A DNA stretch of 64,000 bases from Crocinitomix sp. (GCA_013138735.1 WTCE01000063.1:1-64000), one strand, 5' to 3'. Positions 35,774-45,160 are shown, counted from the stretch's first letter. The notes: generated by a model from the sequence alone, not told the origin. Translations and numbers: made by a program.

Positions 35774-38740
35774 TTAGTTCAAATCCTGAACTTCTTTCTC
35801 TAGCTGCATAACCTTATGAGTTGCGCCCCATACGGTGTAGCATGACAAGGCTTTTTCAAAGAATTGGATGGCTTGCTTTTTCTCTCCCTCTTTTGAATAA
35901 AATTTGGCCAAACGCTCACTAAAAACGGCTTCATTGTGGATAAACCCATATTTATTCGCTGCGTTAATAGCCTCTTTATAGTGGATTTCTGCGGCACCAT
36001 TATTCAATTTAAGTTCAGCAATTAAAGCTTGTACTAATGCTAAGACTTGAGAATAATTTTCAGGATTAATTTTAGCCAATTTAACCAATCGTTTTTTAAC
36101 GACATTCAGGCCTTTTATTCCCCTTTTAGTTTTTTTATTGTAATGAGCCAATTCAGCTTTTGCAATAGAATAATAGATATCTCGAACAACTTCCGAAGAG
36201 CTGAGAGCATTATAACCTTCCTGGTCAATCTCATCCACAACTGATTGCATATCCTCGACCTTATTAAAGATAACCAATGTCATTAGTCGGTATAAATTCC
36301 AAGTGTATTGAATATGTGTAAAGCTGACGCGCTTCATTCGTTTTTCAACATTCAAAATTTTCTTCTCGCTTGCCTCAAATCCACTTTTTAGGATTTCGAT
36401 TGCGCAGTCAACGGCTTTATGTGAGCTCAAATAGTCGTAATTAGCCGTTCGTTTTAAGAATTTAAAAAAGGATTGTGCTTTATTTCTGACATCATCAATC
36501 GGAACTCCAACAGCCATCATGTTTTCAATTAAAATGATACTTGAATAAGCTGCAATGCTATAATCACCAGCGCCTTTACAAAGATCAAAAGCATCATCCA
36601 GTGCTTGGACATTTATTTTGGAATGCTGGATTAAATGACTGTAAGTTCCATGAACTCCAAATAGACCTCTACCATGAAATATTTGATCATCATATTTCTC
36701 GGTTAATTTGCCGCCTAACTCAATATACTCCCAACCCTTTTCAATTTGCCCAAGGCCCATTCCTAATATGGCGCCATAACCTGAAATGGCAAAATATCCA
36801 ATTGGTGTATTGCCATTTTTTAGAACAATTTCAAAGCCCTTTAAAACTAAAAAGGCCAACACTTCAGGTTTTTTGCCCCAAGCTGCGGCAATCATTTCCA
36901 TTAAAGTGAGTAAGATTTGTTCCGCTTCTTTGTTCGTAATATCTGGACGATCGAGTAAAGATTGAGGGGCTACCCCTCTAATCATCCACTTTATTTTGAT
37001 TAACTGCTTTAGCACCTTTCCTTTGCCAATTTTTTTAGGAAAATTCACGCCCAGTAAACTCAAGGCAGTAAGCCCACTTTCCCATGCAACATCTAAATCG
37101 CTAACGCCATTATACATGACTAAGAAGTTATGATGGACTTTGGCTCGCTGTAGATTGGTACTTGAATATTTTAATGCGGATTCATAAAACATTACACTAC
37201 TTACAAAATCACTTTTTAAATAGGCTGCCTCTCCAGATTCAAGATAAACTTCAAAAACAATATCATTTGACCAAACTTGGTCATTTTCTTCAACGGAGCG
37301 AATTACAAGGTTAAAATATTGCAAGGCCTGATTAAAGGAGCCCGCGAGTTTTGCTTTTTTCCCGGCTTGCAAATTCATTGAAACCAAATTCAATCGTTCC
37401 TTTGGCGTGTCAAAATAAGTGTTGCAACGATTGAACTGATTGACAATATTATAAATATTGCGATCCTGTGCTGCGTAACCTAAAGAGGATGCATAAGTTT
37501 TGCCAAGTGCAAAATGAACCCATTCCTTTTTGTCATCTGTCAACATTGAATAAGCCGAACTTTGCATTTTATCATGCACAAAACGGTATTCTGCTTGTCC
37601 AACCGTATCGCTAATCTTAGAAAGCGGTTCAATCATTCTTCGTTCCACTGCAGGATTTAACCATTCGACAATATCACTATAAGATTCTTCAGTTACAGCA
37701 GACAATATCGCCACATTGAATCGACTTCCAATAGACGCTCCAATACCTAAGAGCTCTTTTGTTTTCTCTTCAAGAGATTCCATCTTTTTGATGATAAACT
37801 CTAGTGTGCGACTTGATTTGTCAAAATTTCGAATTCGAGAGGCATCATAATCCCATTTCTCAGCTTCGTAAAATAAGACGTTATCTTCTAATAAAAATGG
37901 AAGTGATTCTTTTATAAATAAAGGATTACCGCCAGTAAGTTGCAATATTAATTCGCTAAATTCTAATAAGCGATCTTGCTTCATTTCGATCATGTCAGAA
38001 ACCATTTCTTTAATCACCAGTAAAGAAAGCCCTGTTAATTCAAACGTTTTTAATGAGTTGATCTCGCTGTCTGTTCCGTTTCCAGGATTAACCAACCAAC
38101 TATTATGCATTACTTCGTCATTTCTAAAGGCACCAATCCAAAATAAATTTTTGCCTTTCCCTTCTGACAAATACAACTTGAAAAATTCTAGGGTAGATTG
38201 ATCTGCCCATTGCAAGTCATCTAAAAAGAAAACTACGCGCTGATTCAGACATGAGATCGCATTGATAAAGCTCAAAAGGGCTTCGTTAAAGCGATCTTTA
38301 AATGTGATTGGTAATGCACGTTCAGATTTATTCTCGAGTCCAAATAATAAAGCTAATCGCGGAAACGTGCGTAAAATTATTTTATTATGTGAACCAATCT
38401 CAGTTTTTAAAATCGAAATAACAACGTTTTTTTTTGCATCCTCCTCCGCTAACCAGCGCTCAATTAACTCACCTAAAGCCTGTAAAATTGTTGCATATGG
38501 AGGGTTGTTTCGACTCAAATCTAACTTACCCTGAACAAAATAAGTTTCGGGTGTTTCAATTTGCTTAGCAAAATTTGAAACAAAACTTGACTTCCCAACA
38601 CCTGATACTCCTTTAATTAATGCCAAACCACCATTGTCAGAAACAGAAGTTTCATAAGCCTCAAGCAATTCAATCAATTGGTCGTTTCGACCATAAAGAT
38701 TGTCTTTGAATCTAATTTCACTGGATTTTTCTTGAATCAA
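35774..38740 (-). CDS. AAA_16 ATPase with long TPR-like C-terminus
   Basis: 988 residues. The start is TTG 38740; a stop codon lies nine bases upstream and the domain starts at residue 10, so no ATG is possible. Walker A is GVSGVGKSS (44-52), Walker B is VVFFLDDLQWAD (about 168-179) and sensor-like LFWIGAFRNDE follows. This is the AAA_16 type found at the N-terminus of large signalling STAND-like proteins. After a winged-helix-like region, residues 430-988 are an alpha-solenoid with TPR units (ALQYFNLVIRSVEENDQVW, AIQFFEKALSCYTVWG). In relatives this half is usually fused to PAS/GAF and a kinase or SpoIIE; here it stands alone. It is probably a cytoplasmic signalling ATPase. Its gene follows the terpene-cyclase-like gene by 87 bases. 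Confidence 0.8.
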   Translation of the reverse strand: MIQEKSSEIRFKDNLYGRNDQLIELLEAYETSVSDNGGLALIKGVSGVGKSSFVSNFAKQIETPETYFVQGKLDLSRNNPPYATILQALGELIERWLAEEDAKKNVVISILKTEIGSHNKIILRTFPRLALLFGLENKSERALPITFKDRFNEALLSFINAISCLNQRVVFFLDDLQWADQSTLEFFKLYLSEGKGKNLFWIGAFRNDEVMHNSWLVNPGNGTDSEINSLKTFELTGLSLLVIKEMVSDMIEMKQDRLLEFSELILQLTGGNPLFIKESLPFLLEDNVLFYEAEKWDYDASRIRNFDKSSRTLEFIIKKMESLEEKTKELLGIGASIGSRFNVAILSAVTEESYSDIVEWLNPAVERRMIEPLSKISDTVGQAEYRFVHDKMQSSAYSMLTDDKKEWVHFALGKTYASSLGYAAQDRNIYNIVNQFNRCNTYFDTPKERLNLVSMNLQAGKKAKLAGSFNQALQYFNLVIRSVEENDQVWSNDIVFEVYLESGEAAYLKSDFVSSVMFYESALKYSSTNLQRAKVHHNFLVMYNGVSDLDVAWESGLTALSLLGVNFPKKIGKGKVLKQLIKIKWMIRGVAPQSLLDRPDITNKEAEQILLTLMEMIAAAWGKKPEVLAFLVLKGFEIVLKNGNTPIGYFAISGYGAILGMGLGQIEKGWEYIELGGKLTEKYDDQIFHGRGLFGVHGTYSHLIQHSKINVQALDDAFDLCKGAGDYSIAAYSSIILIENMMAVGVPIDDVRNKAQSFFKFLKRTANYDYLSSHKAVDCAIEILKSGFEASEKKILNVEKRMKRVSFTHIQYTWNLYRLMTLVIFNKVEDMQSVVDEIDQEGYNALSSSEVVRDIYYSIAKAELAHYNKKTKRGIKGLNVVKKRLVKLAKINPENYSQVLALVQALIAELKLNNGAAEIHYKEAINAANKYGFIHNEAVFSERLAKFYSKEGEKKQAIQFFEKALSCYTVWGATHKVMQLEKEVQDLN

Positions 38741-38827
38741 GGTTTGTTAATTTTCTGTAAAAAGTTTGTCGTGTGCATTTTGTAATCGCTCAGAAAGATA
38801 AGAATTTTCCTAGAACTTTCTCTTTTT

Positions 38828-39520
38828 TTATGAAGCCGCGTTGGTCTTAATTTCACGCTTCATTTTCCAAAGTAATCCAACATACGCAAAATCAAGTATA
38901 ACCACATAAGTTCCCATGACGGCAATTATTCCAATTTCAGTGTAATAAATTGCGAAAATCGTTAAAATTGTATCACCAATTGCACGAGTAACCCCCGCTA
39001 AAAGGGAGAAATTTTTGGCCTTTCCGTTTGTATAAAGTAAAACAAGATACAATGTTGAAATACCAACAGATAAAAAGAAAGCGGAAGTTGCACCAATAGC
39101 TGTGTCGTATCCTCCTTTTGCAAAATAATAGAAAAAGAATCCGAAAAAGACTAATAAACCTATTGTAATTAGGACGGTGTTTTTTTTGAAAAGTGGAATT
39201 TTAAACTGCTTAGCGCCGTATTTAAAGATTAAATAAAGAATGAATAAATCTAAAACAAACCATGCGCGATAACCCCACAAATAGAAATCGCCCATATTGG
39301 TTTTATAAATAAAGCTCCAAACGAACTCCCAAGCTATATTTCCGGCAGCCACAAAAAGCGGCATTTCAATAAACTTATTTTTGAAACCACTTTTTATAAT
39401 TGCGATATAAGAAACCACCCACATTAATGTACCCACGCCTACAATGCAAAGGTCAAAAATGGAATAATCGCAAAGATTAAAATATTGAATAAGTGTAGGG
39501 TACTCTGTACAATAGTCCAT
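38828..39520 (-). CDS. Seven-helix membrane protein resembling Pyr4/PaxB terpene cyclases
   Basis: 230 residues from ATG 39520; an upstream in-frame start at 39556 would overlap the preceding gene. Seven hydrophobic helices can be placed at about 18-42, 53-72, 84-101, 114-134, 145-164, 178-193 and 198-218. Helix 2 carries GNIAWEFVWSF with Glu65. Helix 3 starts YRAWFVLDLFILY. Helix 7 carries GTYVVILDFAYVGLLW with Asp210. In fungal Pyr4 the two catalytic acids are Glu63 and Asp218, in similar helices and with the NxAWExxY-type context. Length and layout agree. The gene lies 10 bases after the MpaB/Lcp-type oxygenase gene. Cyclase activity is inference; a structural relative without catalysis is possible. 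Confidence 0.65.
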   Translation of the reverse strand: MDYCTEYPTLIQYFNLCDYSIFDLCIVGVGTLMWVVSYIAIIKSGFKNKFIEMPLFVAAGNIAWEFVWSFIYKTNMGDFYLWGYRAWFVLDLFILYLIFKYGAKQFKIPLFKKNTVLITIGLLVFFGFFFYYFAKGGYDTAIGATSAFFLSVGISTLYLVLLYTNGKAKNFSLLAGVTRAIGDTILTIFAIYYTEIGIIAVMGTYVVILDFAYVGLLWKMKREIKTNAAS

Positions 39521-39530
39521 AATTTGAAGC

Positions 39531-40763
39531 TTAAAGTGAGGATTTTTTCTTTTCAATTGCTAATCGGTATCCAGCAACCGCAGGACTTAAAGTTTTGAAA
39601 TGATCCCAAGAGGTTTCAAGTTTCCAATTCTCCTGCAATCCGGGCGGTATATAAAAATGCACTCCTTTATATTCATTAAAATGATTGAGCATGCCTTGTA
39701 GCATTGCTAAAGATACTTTTGAAGCTATTTTGTGATAGATATGACTGTTGTTTTCAAGATTTTCTTCTTCGCGAAAAACAGTCCGCAATAAACGGGGCAT
39801 TACTTTGGATAAAACCCCCTTTTCTTCTTTAATCCCCAACATATCTCCAGTACTTTCACCTACAAAATATCGAATAAGAATAGCTGGCGTATCATTAAAA
39901 ATATTACCTGGTAAAATTTCCTTTATAAAATCTGTTAAAGCATTTGTTAACTCAACTCCAGCTTGCGAACCTTCTTTTTGTTGATTCAAAATGGCATAAC
40001 CAAGCTTTAATCCTTCTGCATAAGTAGGTGGATTTAATGCCTCATCTAATCCAACAATATGTCCAGCAACTCGCCAACAGTGATAATAACCATCAATTTG
40101 TTCGGCTGTTAAAGTAACACCACATTGCGTAAGTCCTTCAATAACCAAAGATGAGAAGGACTGCAAGGTCCCGGCCATGTCTTCTTGATTAATAGGCAAA
40201 CCATTTAATTCAGCATTCCAATTGCCGTGAGCCACGATATAGTGTCGAATAACGGCATGTATTAAACGTACTTTTTGCGCAGTTATAATTCCAGAACCAT
40301 CCACTTCATATCCACCTGGTGTGCAAATATTGACCACAAATTGCGACGTCTCCATTAATCTCCGTTTAAATCGCTCTAAGGCTCCATCTGTTCCTTCACT
40401 CAATCTGCCAGTTTGGTGTAAGACTTCCGCTCCTTTTTTACAAGCGTAAGCTTCTGGTAGCGATTTACACATTAATAAGAGGCATATTTCGGGACCAAAT
40501 TGTGCAAACACATCTTGTCCTACTTTTATTTTATTCTGATCGGCCCAAGTAGGTAATGCTTCTGTGTTTTTAAAATATTCCGCAACTTCAACAGGAAGAT
40601 CGGCTTCATTAAAATCACTGTTTTTAATCATTTTATCAAACAACTCACTTATTGAGCGACCTGAACCGTTGGCCATAATCTTATCGACAACATGATCTGC
40701 CAAAGGATCTGATTTCGATCTAAAGGCTTCTAACTGTTCATTTGTATAATTGGAACTAGACAT
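39531..40763 (-). CDS. MpaB/Lcp-family haem oxygenase (DUF2236)
   Basis: 410 residues from ATG 40763, with no signal peptide or clear transmembrane segment. The core motif lies at about 130-185: ALERFKRRLMETSQFVVN, then PGGYEVDGSG, then TAQKVRLIHAVIRHYI. In the rubber oxygenase Lcp this helix carries the axial haem histidine and the Arg/Lys/Thr active-site residues; the His in RLIHAVIRH is the likely ligand. An earlier GPEICLLLMCKSLPEAYACK (about 90-109) is also typical of the family. Members cleave isoprene chains: Lcp cleaves polyisoprene, fungal MpaB' a farnesyl side chain. The pairing with a terpene-cyclase-like protein suggests an isoprenoid substrate. Preceded by miaE with a separate promoter. 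Confidence 0.8.
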   Translation of the reverse strand: MSSSNYTNEQLEAFRSKSDPLADHVVDKIMANGSGRSISELFDKMIKNSDFNEADLPVEVAEYFKNTEALPTWADQNKIKVGQDVFAQFGPEICLLLMCKSLPEAYACKKGAEVLHQTGRLSEGTDGALERFKRRLMETSQFVVNICTPGGYEVDGSGIITAQKVRLIHAVIRHYIVAHGNWNAELNGLPINQEDMAGTLQSFSSLVIEGLTQCGVTLTAEQIDGYYHCWRVAGHIVGLDEALNPPTYAEGLKLGYAILNQQKEGSQAGVELTNALTDFIKEILPGNIFNDTPAILIRYFVGESTGDMLGIKEEKGVLSKVMPRLLRTVFREEENLENNSHIYHKIASKVSLAMLQGMLNHFNEYKGVHFYIPPGLQENWKLETSWDHFKTLSPAVAGYRLAIEKKKSSL

Positions 40764-40903
40764 ATAAAACGGATTTTAAAGGTGCGTAAGTAGCCCATTA
40801 AAATACGTCTTTTTACGGATAAAATACTAAATAAAATTTTTAAAATCCGCTTATTTGAAACGGTTAAGATATTATACAACCTACTAGACTCGTTTAAAAA
40901 TGA

Positions 40904-41485
40904 TTAGCCATGTATGGTTTCCCTTTTACCATACTTAGTAATTATTGACGCTTCAAATTCCAACCATTCGTTCCAGCGTTCATCCACATCAACTTTTTCA
41001 GAATATTGTCGTGCAAATTTTAAAAACAAGGTATAATGACCTGCTTCACTCACCATTAACTCATGATAAAACTGAGCCAATTCTGGATCAGGTATGTTTT
41101 CAGATAATACTCTAAAACGTTCACAACTTCTTGCTTCAATCATGGCTGAGAACAAGAGGCGATCAATAAAAGAGGTATTTCTATCCATTCCACGGCGCAT
41201 GAATTTATACAACTCCCCTACGTATGGATCTTTGCGTTCAGGTCCTAGAGCGTTTCCCCGTTTTTTAATACGTTCATGCACCAATTCAAAGTGTTCCAAC
41301 TCTTCGCGAACAATAAGAATGAGCGCATCTACTAACTCAGTTCTTTCCGGATTTTGCGTAATAATACTGATCGCGTTTGTAGCGGCTTTTTGCTCACACC
41401 AAGCATGATCGGTCAATATTTCATCAATATTTCCTTCAACAATTGTGACCCAACGTGGATCGGTTGGTAATTTTAGTCCTAGCAT
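40904..41485 (-). CDS. miaE: tRNA-(ms2io6A) hydroxylase MiaE
   Basis: 193 residues from ATG 41485 (MLGLKLPTDPRWV); an upstream in-frame start lacks family sequence. MiaE is a non-haem di-iron monooxygenase that hydroxylates ms2i6A37 in tRNAs reading UNN codons. Ferritin-like iron ligands are seen in EQKAA (helix 1), REELEHFELVHERI (helix 2, E and EH), EARSCERF and MVSEAGHYTLFL. The N-terminal W and LTDHAWCEQKAA pattern matches bacterial MiaE. Length is normal. Cytoplasmic. The conserved TAATTTTG -7 box lies upstream. Confidence 0.9.
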   Translation of the reverse strand: MLGLKLPTDPRWVTIVEGNIDEILTDHAWCEQKAATNAISIITQNPERTELVDALILIVREELEHFELVHERIKKRGNALGPERKDPYVGELYKFMRRGMDRNTSFIDRLLFSAMIEARSCERFRVLSENIPDPELAQFYHELMVSEAGHYTLFLKFARQYSEKVDVDERWNEWLEFEASIITKYGKRETIHG

Positions 41486-41511
41486 AAACCTATATTTACT
41501 TTGTTTGCAGA

Positions 41512-41519
41512 CAAAATTA
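41512..41519 (-). promoter_or_regulatory. -7 box (TAATTTTG) for miaE
   Basis: Exact TAnnTTTG on the minus strand, 27 bases before ATG 41485. Confidence 0.45.
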
Positions 41520-41604
41520 ATCAAATTTGTTTTTCAAGTTCAGCCTGTGAATAAGTAATTTGCCTTAGAATTAACTGAAGTGATTTCAGCTTTACCTTTG
41601 TTGG

Positions 41605-41889
41605 GTGAAGCGATTCCTAAATATCATCCGTAATAAATACATTATTTCGTCTGCATTTGTGCTGCTTTATATTCTTATTTTGCATGAAACGGATATTGTA
41701 ACGTTAATCAAGCGGAATGAGCGCGTATCTGTCTTAGAAGAAGAAATTGAGCGTAAAAAACAAGGGATTGAGACCTTAAAAATCTCTATTGATCAATTAG
41801 AAGATTTGCGTTCATTAGAAAAATATGCACGTGAAAATCATTACTTTAAAAAGAAGGATGAAGACTTGTTTATTTTTTCGTTTGAATAA
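41605..41889 (+). CDS. divIC: Septum formation initiator, FtsB/DivIC family
   Basis: 94 residues; GTG 41605 is the start, giving a basic N-terminus (MKRFLNIIRNKY) and then one membrane helix (about 13-30, ISSAFVLLYILIL). Residues 36-75 form a coiled coil (RVSVLEEEIERKKQGIETLK). The C-terminal motif LRSLEKYARENHYFKKKDED matches the conserved FtsB/DivIC ending (E.yARe...M/.kkgE). The protein is a bitopic inner-membrane divisome component bridging FtsL-like and FtsQ-like proteins. A TACCTTTG -7 box at 41593-41600 abuts the GTG, so the message may be nearly leaderless. Confidence 0.85.
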   Translation: MKRFLNIIRNKYIISSAFVLLYILILHETDIVTLIKRNERVSVLEEEIERKKQGIETLKISIDQLEDLRSLEKYARENHYFKKKDEDLFIFSFE

Positions 41890-41960
41890 ATGTTTAGGCA
41901 GGTTCTGAAATAAATTCTGCTAAAAACTGTTAAATGCCCTACTCCAATTAATCAAATGAC

Positions 41961-41968
41961 TATTTTTG
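41961..41968 (+). promoter_or_regulatory. -7 box (TATTTTTG) for the T9SS protein at 41987
   Basis: Exact TAnnTTTG, 18 bases before ATG 41987; no clear -33 element. Confidence 0.45.
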
Positions 41969-41986
41969 TCCATATTATAAGAAGAA

Positions 41987-42778
41987 ATGATTAAATACTT
42001 AACAATAACATTGCTGGTAATCTCATCTGCAAGCCAGGCCCAAACAGTACTATTAGAAGAGGATTTCACAAGTGGGATTCCATCAACTTGGGCATTATTT
42101 AATGAAGATGGATTAACACCTGAAGCTGAAGTAGCGGATTTTACAGCAGCATGGATTGCGAAAATTTCTGGAGTTGACACGGCAGCAGCAAGTACGTCAT
42201 ACTACGACGATACTTTAAGTCTAGCGAATGATTATTTAATCACCCCACAAGTTAGCCTTGGAAACTTTTCACGTGTAATCTGGTCTGCGCGATCAGTTGA
42301 CGTTTCTTATCCTGATGGTTATCAAGTATTAATTTCAACAACTGATAGTTTACCAGCAAGTTTTACCGACACTTTAATGACTGTTGTTGCTGAAACAGGT
42401 TATATGAATACAAGAGGAATTGAATTGGATGCAGCAGGATATGCAAATCAGGACGTTTTCATTGCTTTTAGAAACAATACTACAGACGGTTATATCTTAT
42501 TAATTGATGATGTCAAGGTTTTAGGAGCAGAAACGGCTACAATCTGTACCATAAAACCAAACATTGCGTTAACAATTTATCCTAATCCTACTGCAGAATT
42601 CTTAAATATTAATACAGATGAGGCAATTATTTCCGTATCGATATATACTACGGCTGGCCAATTGCTAATTTCCGATCAAACTAGTCGTATTGATGTCTCT
42701 TCGTTAAACGCAGGCCTTTACTACATTCAAATTGAAACGGTAAATGGATTAGAAACAAGTCAATTTGTGAAGCAATAA
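41987..42778 (+). CDS. T9SS-secreted protein with cleaved-adhesin (choice-of-anchor J) domain
   Basis: 263 residues from ATG 41987. Signal peptide 1-18 (LTITLLVISSASQAQ). Residues 22-180 match the cleaved-adhesin/choice-of-anchor J beta sandwich: EEDFTSGIPSTWALFNEDG, then NDYLITPQVSLGNFSRVIW, and FRNNTTDGYILLIDDVKV at the end. Residues 193-263 are a type A T9SS sorting domain (IYPNPTAEFLNIN, SSLNAGLYYIQIET, ending QFVKQ). Such domains, first known from gingipain adhesins, bind carbohydrate or protein ligands at the surface. Short for the class: one adhesin module directly fused to the sorting tail. Confidence 0.85.
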   Translation: MIKYLTITLLVISSASQAQTVLLEEDFTSGIPSTWALFNEDGLTPEAEVADFTAAWIAKISGVDTAAASTSYYDDTLSLANDYLITPQVSLGNFSRVIWSARSVDVSYPDGYQVLISTTDSLPASFTDTLMTVVAETGYMNTRGIELDAAGYANQDVFIAFRNNTTDGYILLIDDVKVLGAETATICTIKPNIALTIYPNPTAEFLNINTDEAIISVSIYTTAGQLLISDQTSRIDVSSLNAGLYYIQIETVNGLETSQFVKQ

Positions 42779-42880
42779 TTGATACACGCAATTTCTACAT
42801 CATTATACTTCCAACTCTCCTTTAGTTTTACCACTTGTGTAAAACATCTTAAATAATACTGGTAATACAAGCTAAGTTTA

Positions 42881-42888
42881 TATTTTTG
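42881..42888 (+). promoter_or_regulatory. -7 box (TATTTTTG) for the S46 peptidase gene
   Basis: Exact TAnnTTTG, 22 bases before ATG 42911. Confidence 0.5.
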
Positions 42889-42910
42889 TGCGCTACACAA
42901 ATTTAAAACT

Positions 42911-45055
42911 ATGAAATATCTATTATTCCTTGCGCTTTTTTCAATTTCTTTTTTGGGTCAAGCTGATGAGGGGATGTACCTCCCATTCCAATTAAAAAAG
43001 AACAAAAAAGACATGAAAGCTGCGGGCTTAGAACTGTCTACTAAAGAAATTTTCAACCCAAAAAAACCAAGTGTAAAGGATGCTATTGTATCCTTTGGAG
43101 GTTATTGTACTGGTGAAATTATTTCATCAAAAGGATTAATACTAACTAATCATCATTGCGGATATGATGCAATTCGTGAAAACGCAACTCCAGAAGATGA
43201 CATTTTAACGAATGGTTTTTGGGCAAAAAACAGTAGTGAAGAAAAACCAATTGCTGGTTTAACAGCTTCTATTGTTGTTGAGATTAAAGATGTAACAAAA
43301 ACGATCTTGAAATCATTAAATGGTGACATGACACCAGCACAGCGCAAGAGTACTATTAGAGAACTATCTGCTAAGCTATCAGAAGCAGCTGTTGATGGTA
43401 CGCATTATGTGGCTGAAGTAAAGTCATTCTATGCGGGAACTGAATTTTACCTTTTCATTTATGAAGTATTTAGAGATGTCCGTTTAGTTGGTGCTCCACC
43501 ATCTGCAATTGGAAAATATGGCGGAAATACAGACAACTGGATGTGGGAAAGACATACAGGAGATTTTTCTATGTTCCGTATTTACGCAAATGCAAGCAAT
43601 GAGCCGGCCGACTTTGCAATGGACAATAAAGCATACGCACCAAAGCATCATTTACCAATTTCTTTAGACGGGGTTGAAGAAAATGATTTCGCTATGATTA
43701 TGGGTTACCCAGGATCTACCGATCGATTTTTAACGTCGTACGGAATTGATTTAGCTACTGAAAAAGAGCAGCCTAATCGTGTTAAAATAAGAGCTGAAAA
43801 ATTACGCATTATGAAAGAAGACATGGACGCGAGTGATGCTGTCCGTCTTCAATACGCTTCAAAATATGCACAAGTAAGTAATTACTGGAAATATTTTATT
43901 GGTCAAACAGAACAATTGAAAAACAATAAAGTTGGTGATAGAAAGAAAGGTATTGAAAAAGCTTTTACTGATTGGGTAAATGAAAAACCTAAACGCCAAA
44001 CTCGTTATGGCAACGTTCTAAAGGATTTTGAGGATGCTTATACTGAATTGGAAATTATTAACGACGTACAGGTTTATTTTTTCGAAGCTGTTTACAGTGT
44101 CGACTTTAATAAATTCATGCTCTCGCACATTAAGCTTTACAGAACACTTTCCAACACTCCTTCGCCTGAACCAGAGGTAGTTAAAGCAATCACTGACAAC
44201 TTAAAAACGAAGTCTGATGCATTTTACGAGTCTGTAAACATGGAAACTGAATTAAAATTGATTTCAGCTACATTACAAATGTATTTTGAAGATGTACCTA
44301 GCTCACAACGTTCAACCGAAGCGAATGTAATTTACAATACCTACGACAAAAGCATCCCTTCATTGGTTGCGGAAATTAGCGGAGGACTTTTCGCAAATCA
44401 AGCTAATTATGAAGCTTTTTTAGATGATCCTACATTAGAAAGAATGGAGAACAGTGATCTTTTTGTAATCTGTAACGGATTAATGAGCGACTATATGGAC
44501 ATAGCTAATGGACCTATGGCATCTAGCGCTAAAACCAAACTTGTTCAAGCGAAACGTTTGTTTATAGAAGCTTTGCGAGAAATGGATCCAAAAAAGAAAT
44601 TTTATCCAGATGCTAACTCTACGTTAAGGTTGTCGTTTGGAAATGTATTGCCATACACTTCTATCCAAGGTAAGACCTTTAAGCACTATACGACAATGGA
44701 AGGTTTAATGGCGAAAGAAGATCCAAACAACGAAGATTTTATCGTTCCTTCAAAACTAAAAGAACTTTATGAGAAAAAGGACTATGGCAGATACGGTACT
44801 GACGGCGACTTACGAGTGAATTTCATTACTAATAATGATATTACTGGCGGAAACTCTGGAAGTCCTGTAATGAACTCGAAAGGTGAATTGATTGGTTGCG
44901 CATTTGATGGTAACTGGGAATCAATGAGTGGAGATATTTCTTTTGAAGAAGATTTTCAACGTACAATTTGTGTTGATATTCGCTATATTTTATTCGTGAT
45001 TGATAAGTATGCTGGAGCTTCGCATATTGTTGATGAGATGACGATAGCTGAGTAG
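42911..45055 (+). CDS. S46-family dipeptidyl-peptidase (DPP7/DPP11 type)
   Basis: 714 residues from ATG 42911, typical length. Signal peptide 1-18. S46 enzymes are chymotrypsin-fold exopeptidases that release N-terminal dipeptides in the periplasm, where asaccharolytic Bacteroidota use them for peptide nutrition. The catalytic triad is visible: His in LTNHHCGYDAI (about 82), Asp in KYGGNTDNWMWERHTGDF, and Ser649 in TGGNSGSPVMNSKGELIG. The pocket segment reads CAFDGNWESMSGD. As I recall, DPP11 has an Arg in the corresponding FDRNWE and DPP7 a Gly, so a DPP7-like (hydrophobic P1) specificity is inferred. A strong terminator follows. Confidence 0.9.
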   Translation: MKYLLFLALFSISFLGQADEGMYLPFQLKKNKKDMKAAGLELSTKEIFNPKKPSVKDAIVSFGGYCTGEIISSKGLILTNHHCGYDAIRENATPEDDILTNGFWAKNSSEEKPIAGLTASIVVEIKDVTKTILKSLNGDMTPAQRKSTIRELSAKLSEAAVDGTHYVAEVKSFYAGTEFYLFIYEVFRDVRLVGAPPSAIGKYGGNTDNWMWERHTGDFSMFRIYANASNEPADFAMDNKAYAPKHHLPISLDGVEENDFAMIMGYPGSTDRFLTSYGIDLATEKEQPNRVKIRAEKLRIMKEDMDASDAVRLQYASKYAQVSNYWKYFIGQTEQLKNNKVGDRKKGIEKAFTDWVNEKPKRQTRYGNVLKDFEDAYTELEIINDVQVYFFEAVYSVDFNKFMLSHIKLYRTLSNTPSPEPEVVKAITDNLKTKSDAFYESVNMETELKLISATLQMYFEDVPSSQRSTEANVIYNTYDKSIPSLVAEISGGLFANQANYEAFLDDPTLERMENSDLFVICNGLMSDYMDIANGPMASSAKTKLVQAKRLFIEALREMDPKKKFYPDANSTLRLSFGNVLPYTSIQGKTFKHYTTMEGLMAKEDPNNEDFIVPSKLKELYEKKDYGRYGTDGDLRVNFITNNDITGGNSGSPVMNSKGELIGCAFDGNWESMSGDISFEEDFQRTICVDIRYILFVIDKYAGASHIVDEMTIAE

Positions 45056-45129
45056 TTATTTTTTATTAGGCTAGAGGCAAAAGAGATTAGGCAATAGTTT
45101 AATCTTCTGATTGCCGAAATTATATTTAG

Positions 45130-45160
45130 AAGTCGCTGCCAAATTGGTGGCGACTTTTTT
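45130..45160 (+). terminator. Rho-independent terminator of the S46 peptidase gene
   Basis: AAGTCGC (45130-45136) and GCGACTT (45150-45156) form a stem that extends by wobble and CCA/TGG pairs around a short loop, followed by TTTTTTG. A classic intrinsic terminator 75 bases after the stop. Confidence 0.85.

Noticed and set aside
36541-36909. A 122-codon plus-strand frame inside the AAA/TPR gene
   Set aside because: Long antisense open frame inside a gene with clear domains; no motif of its own.
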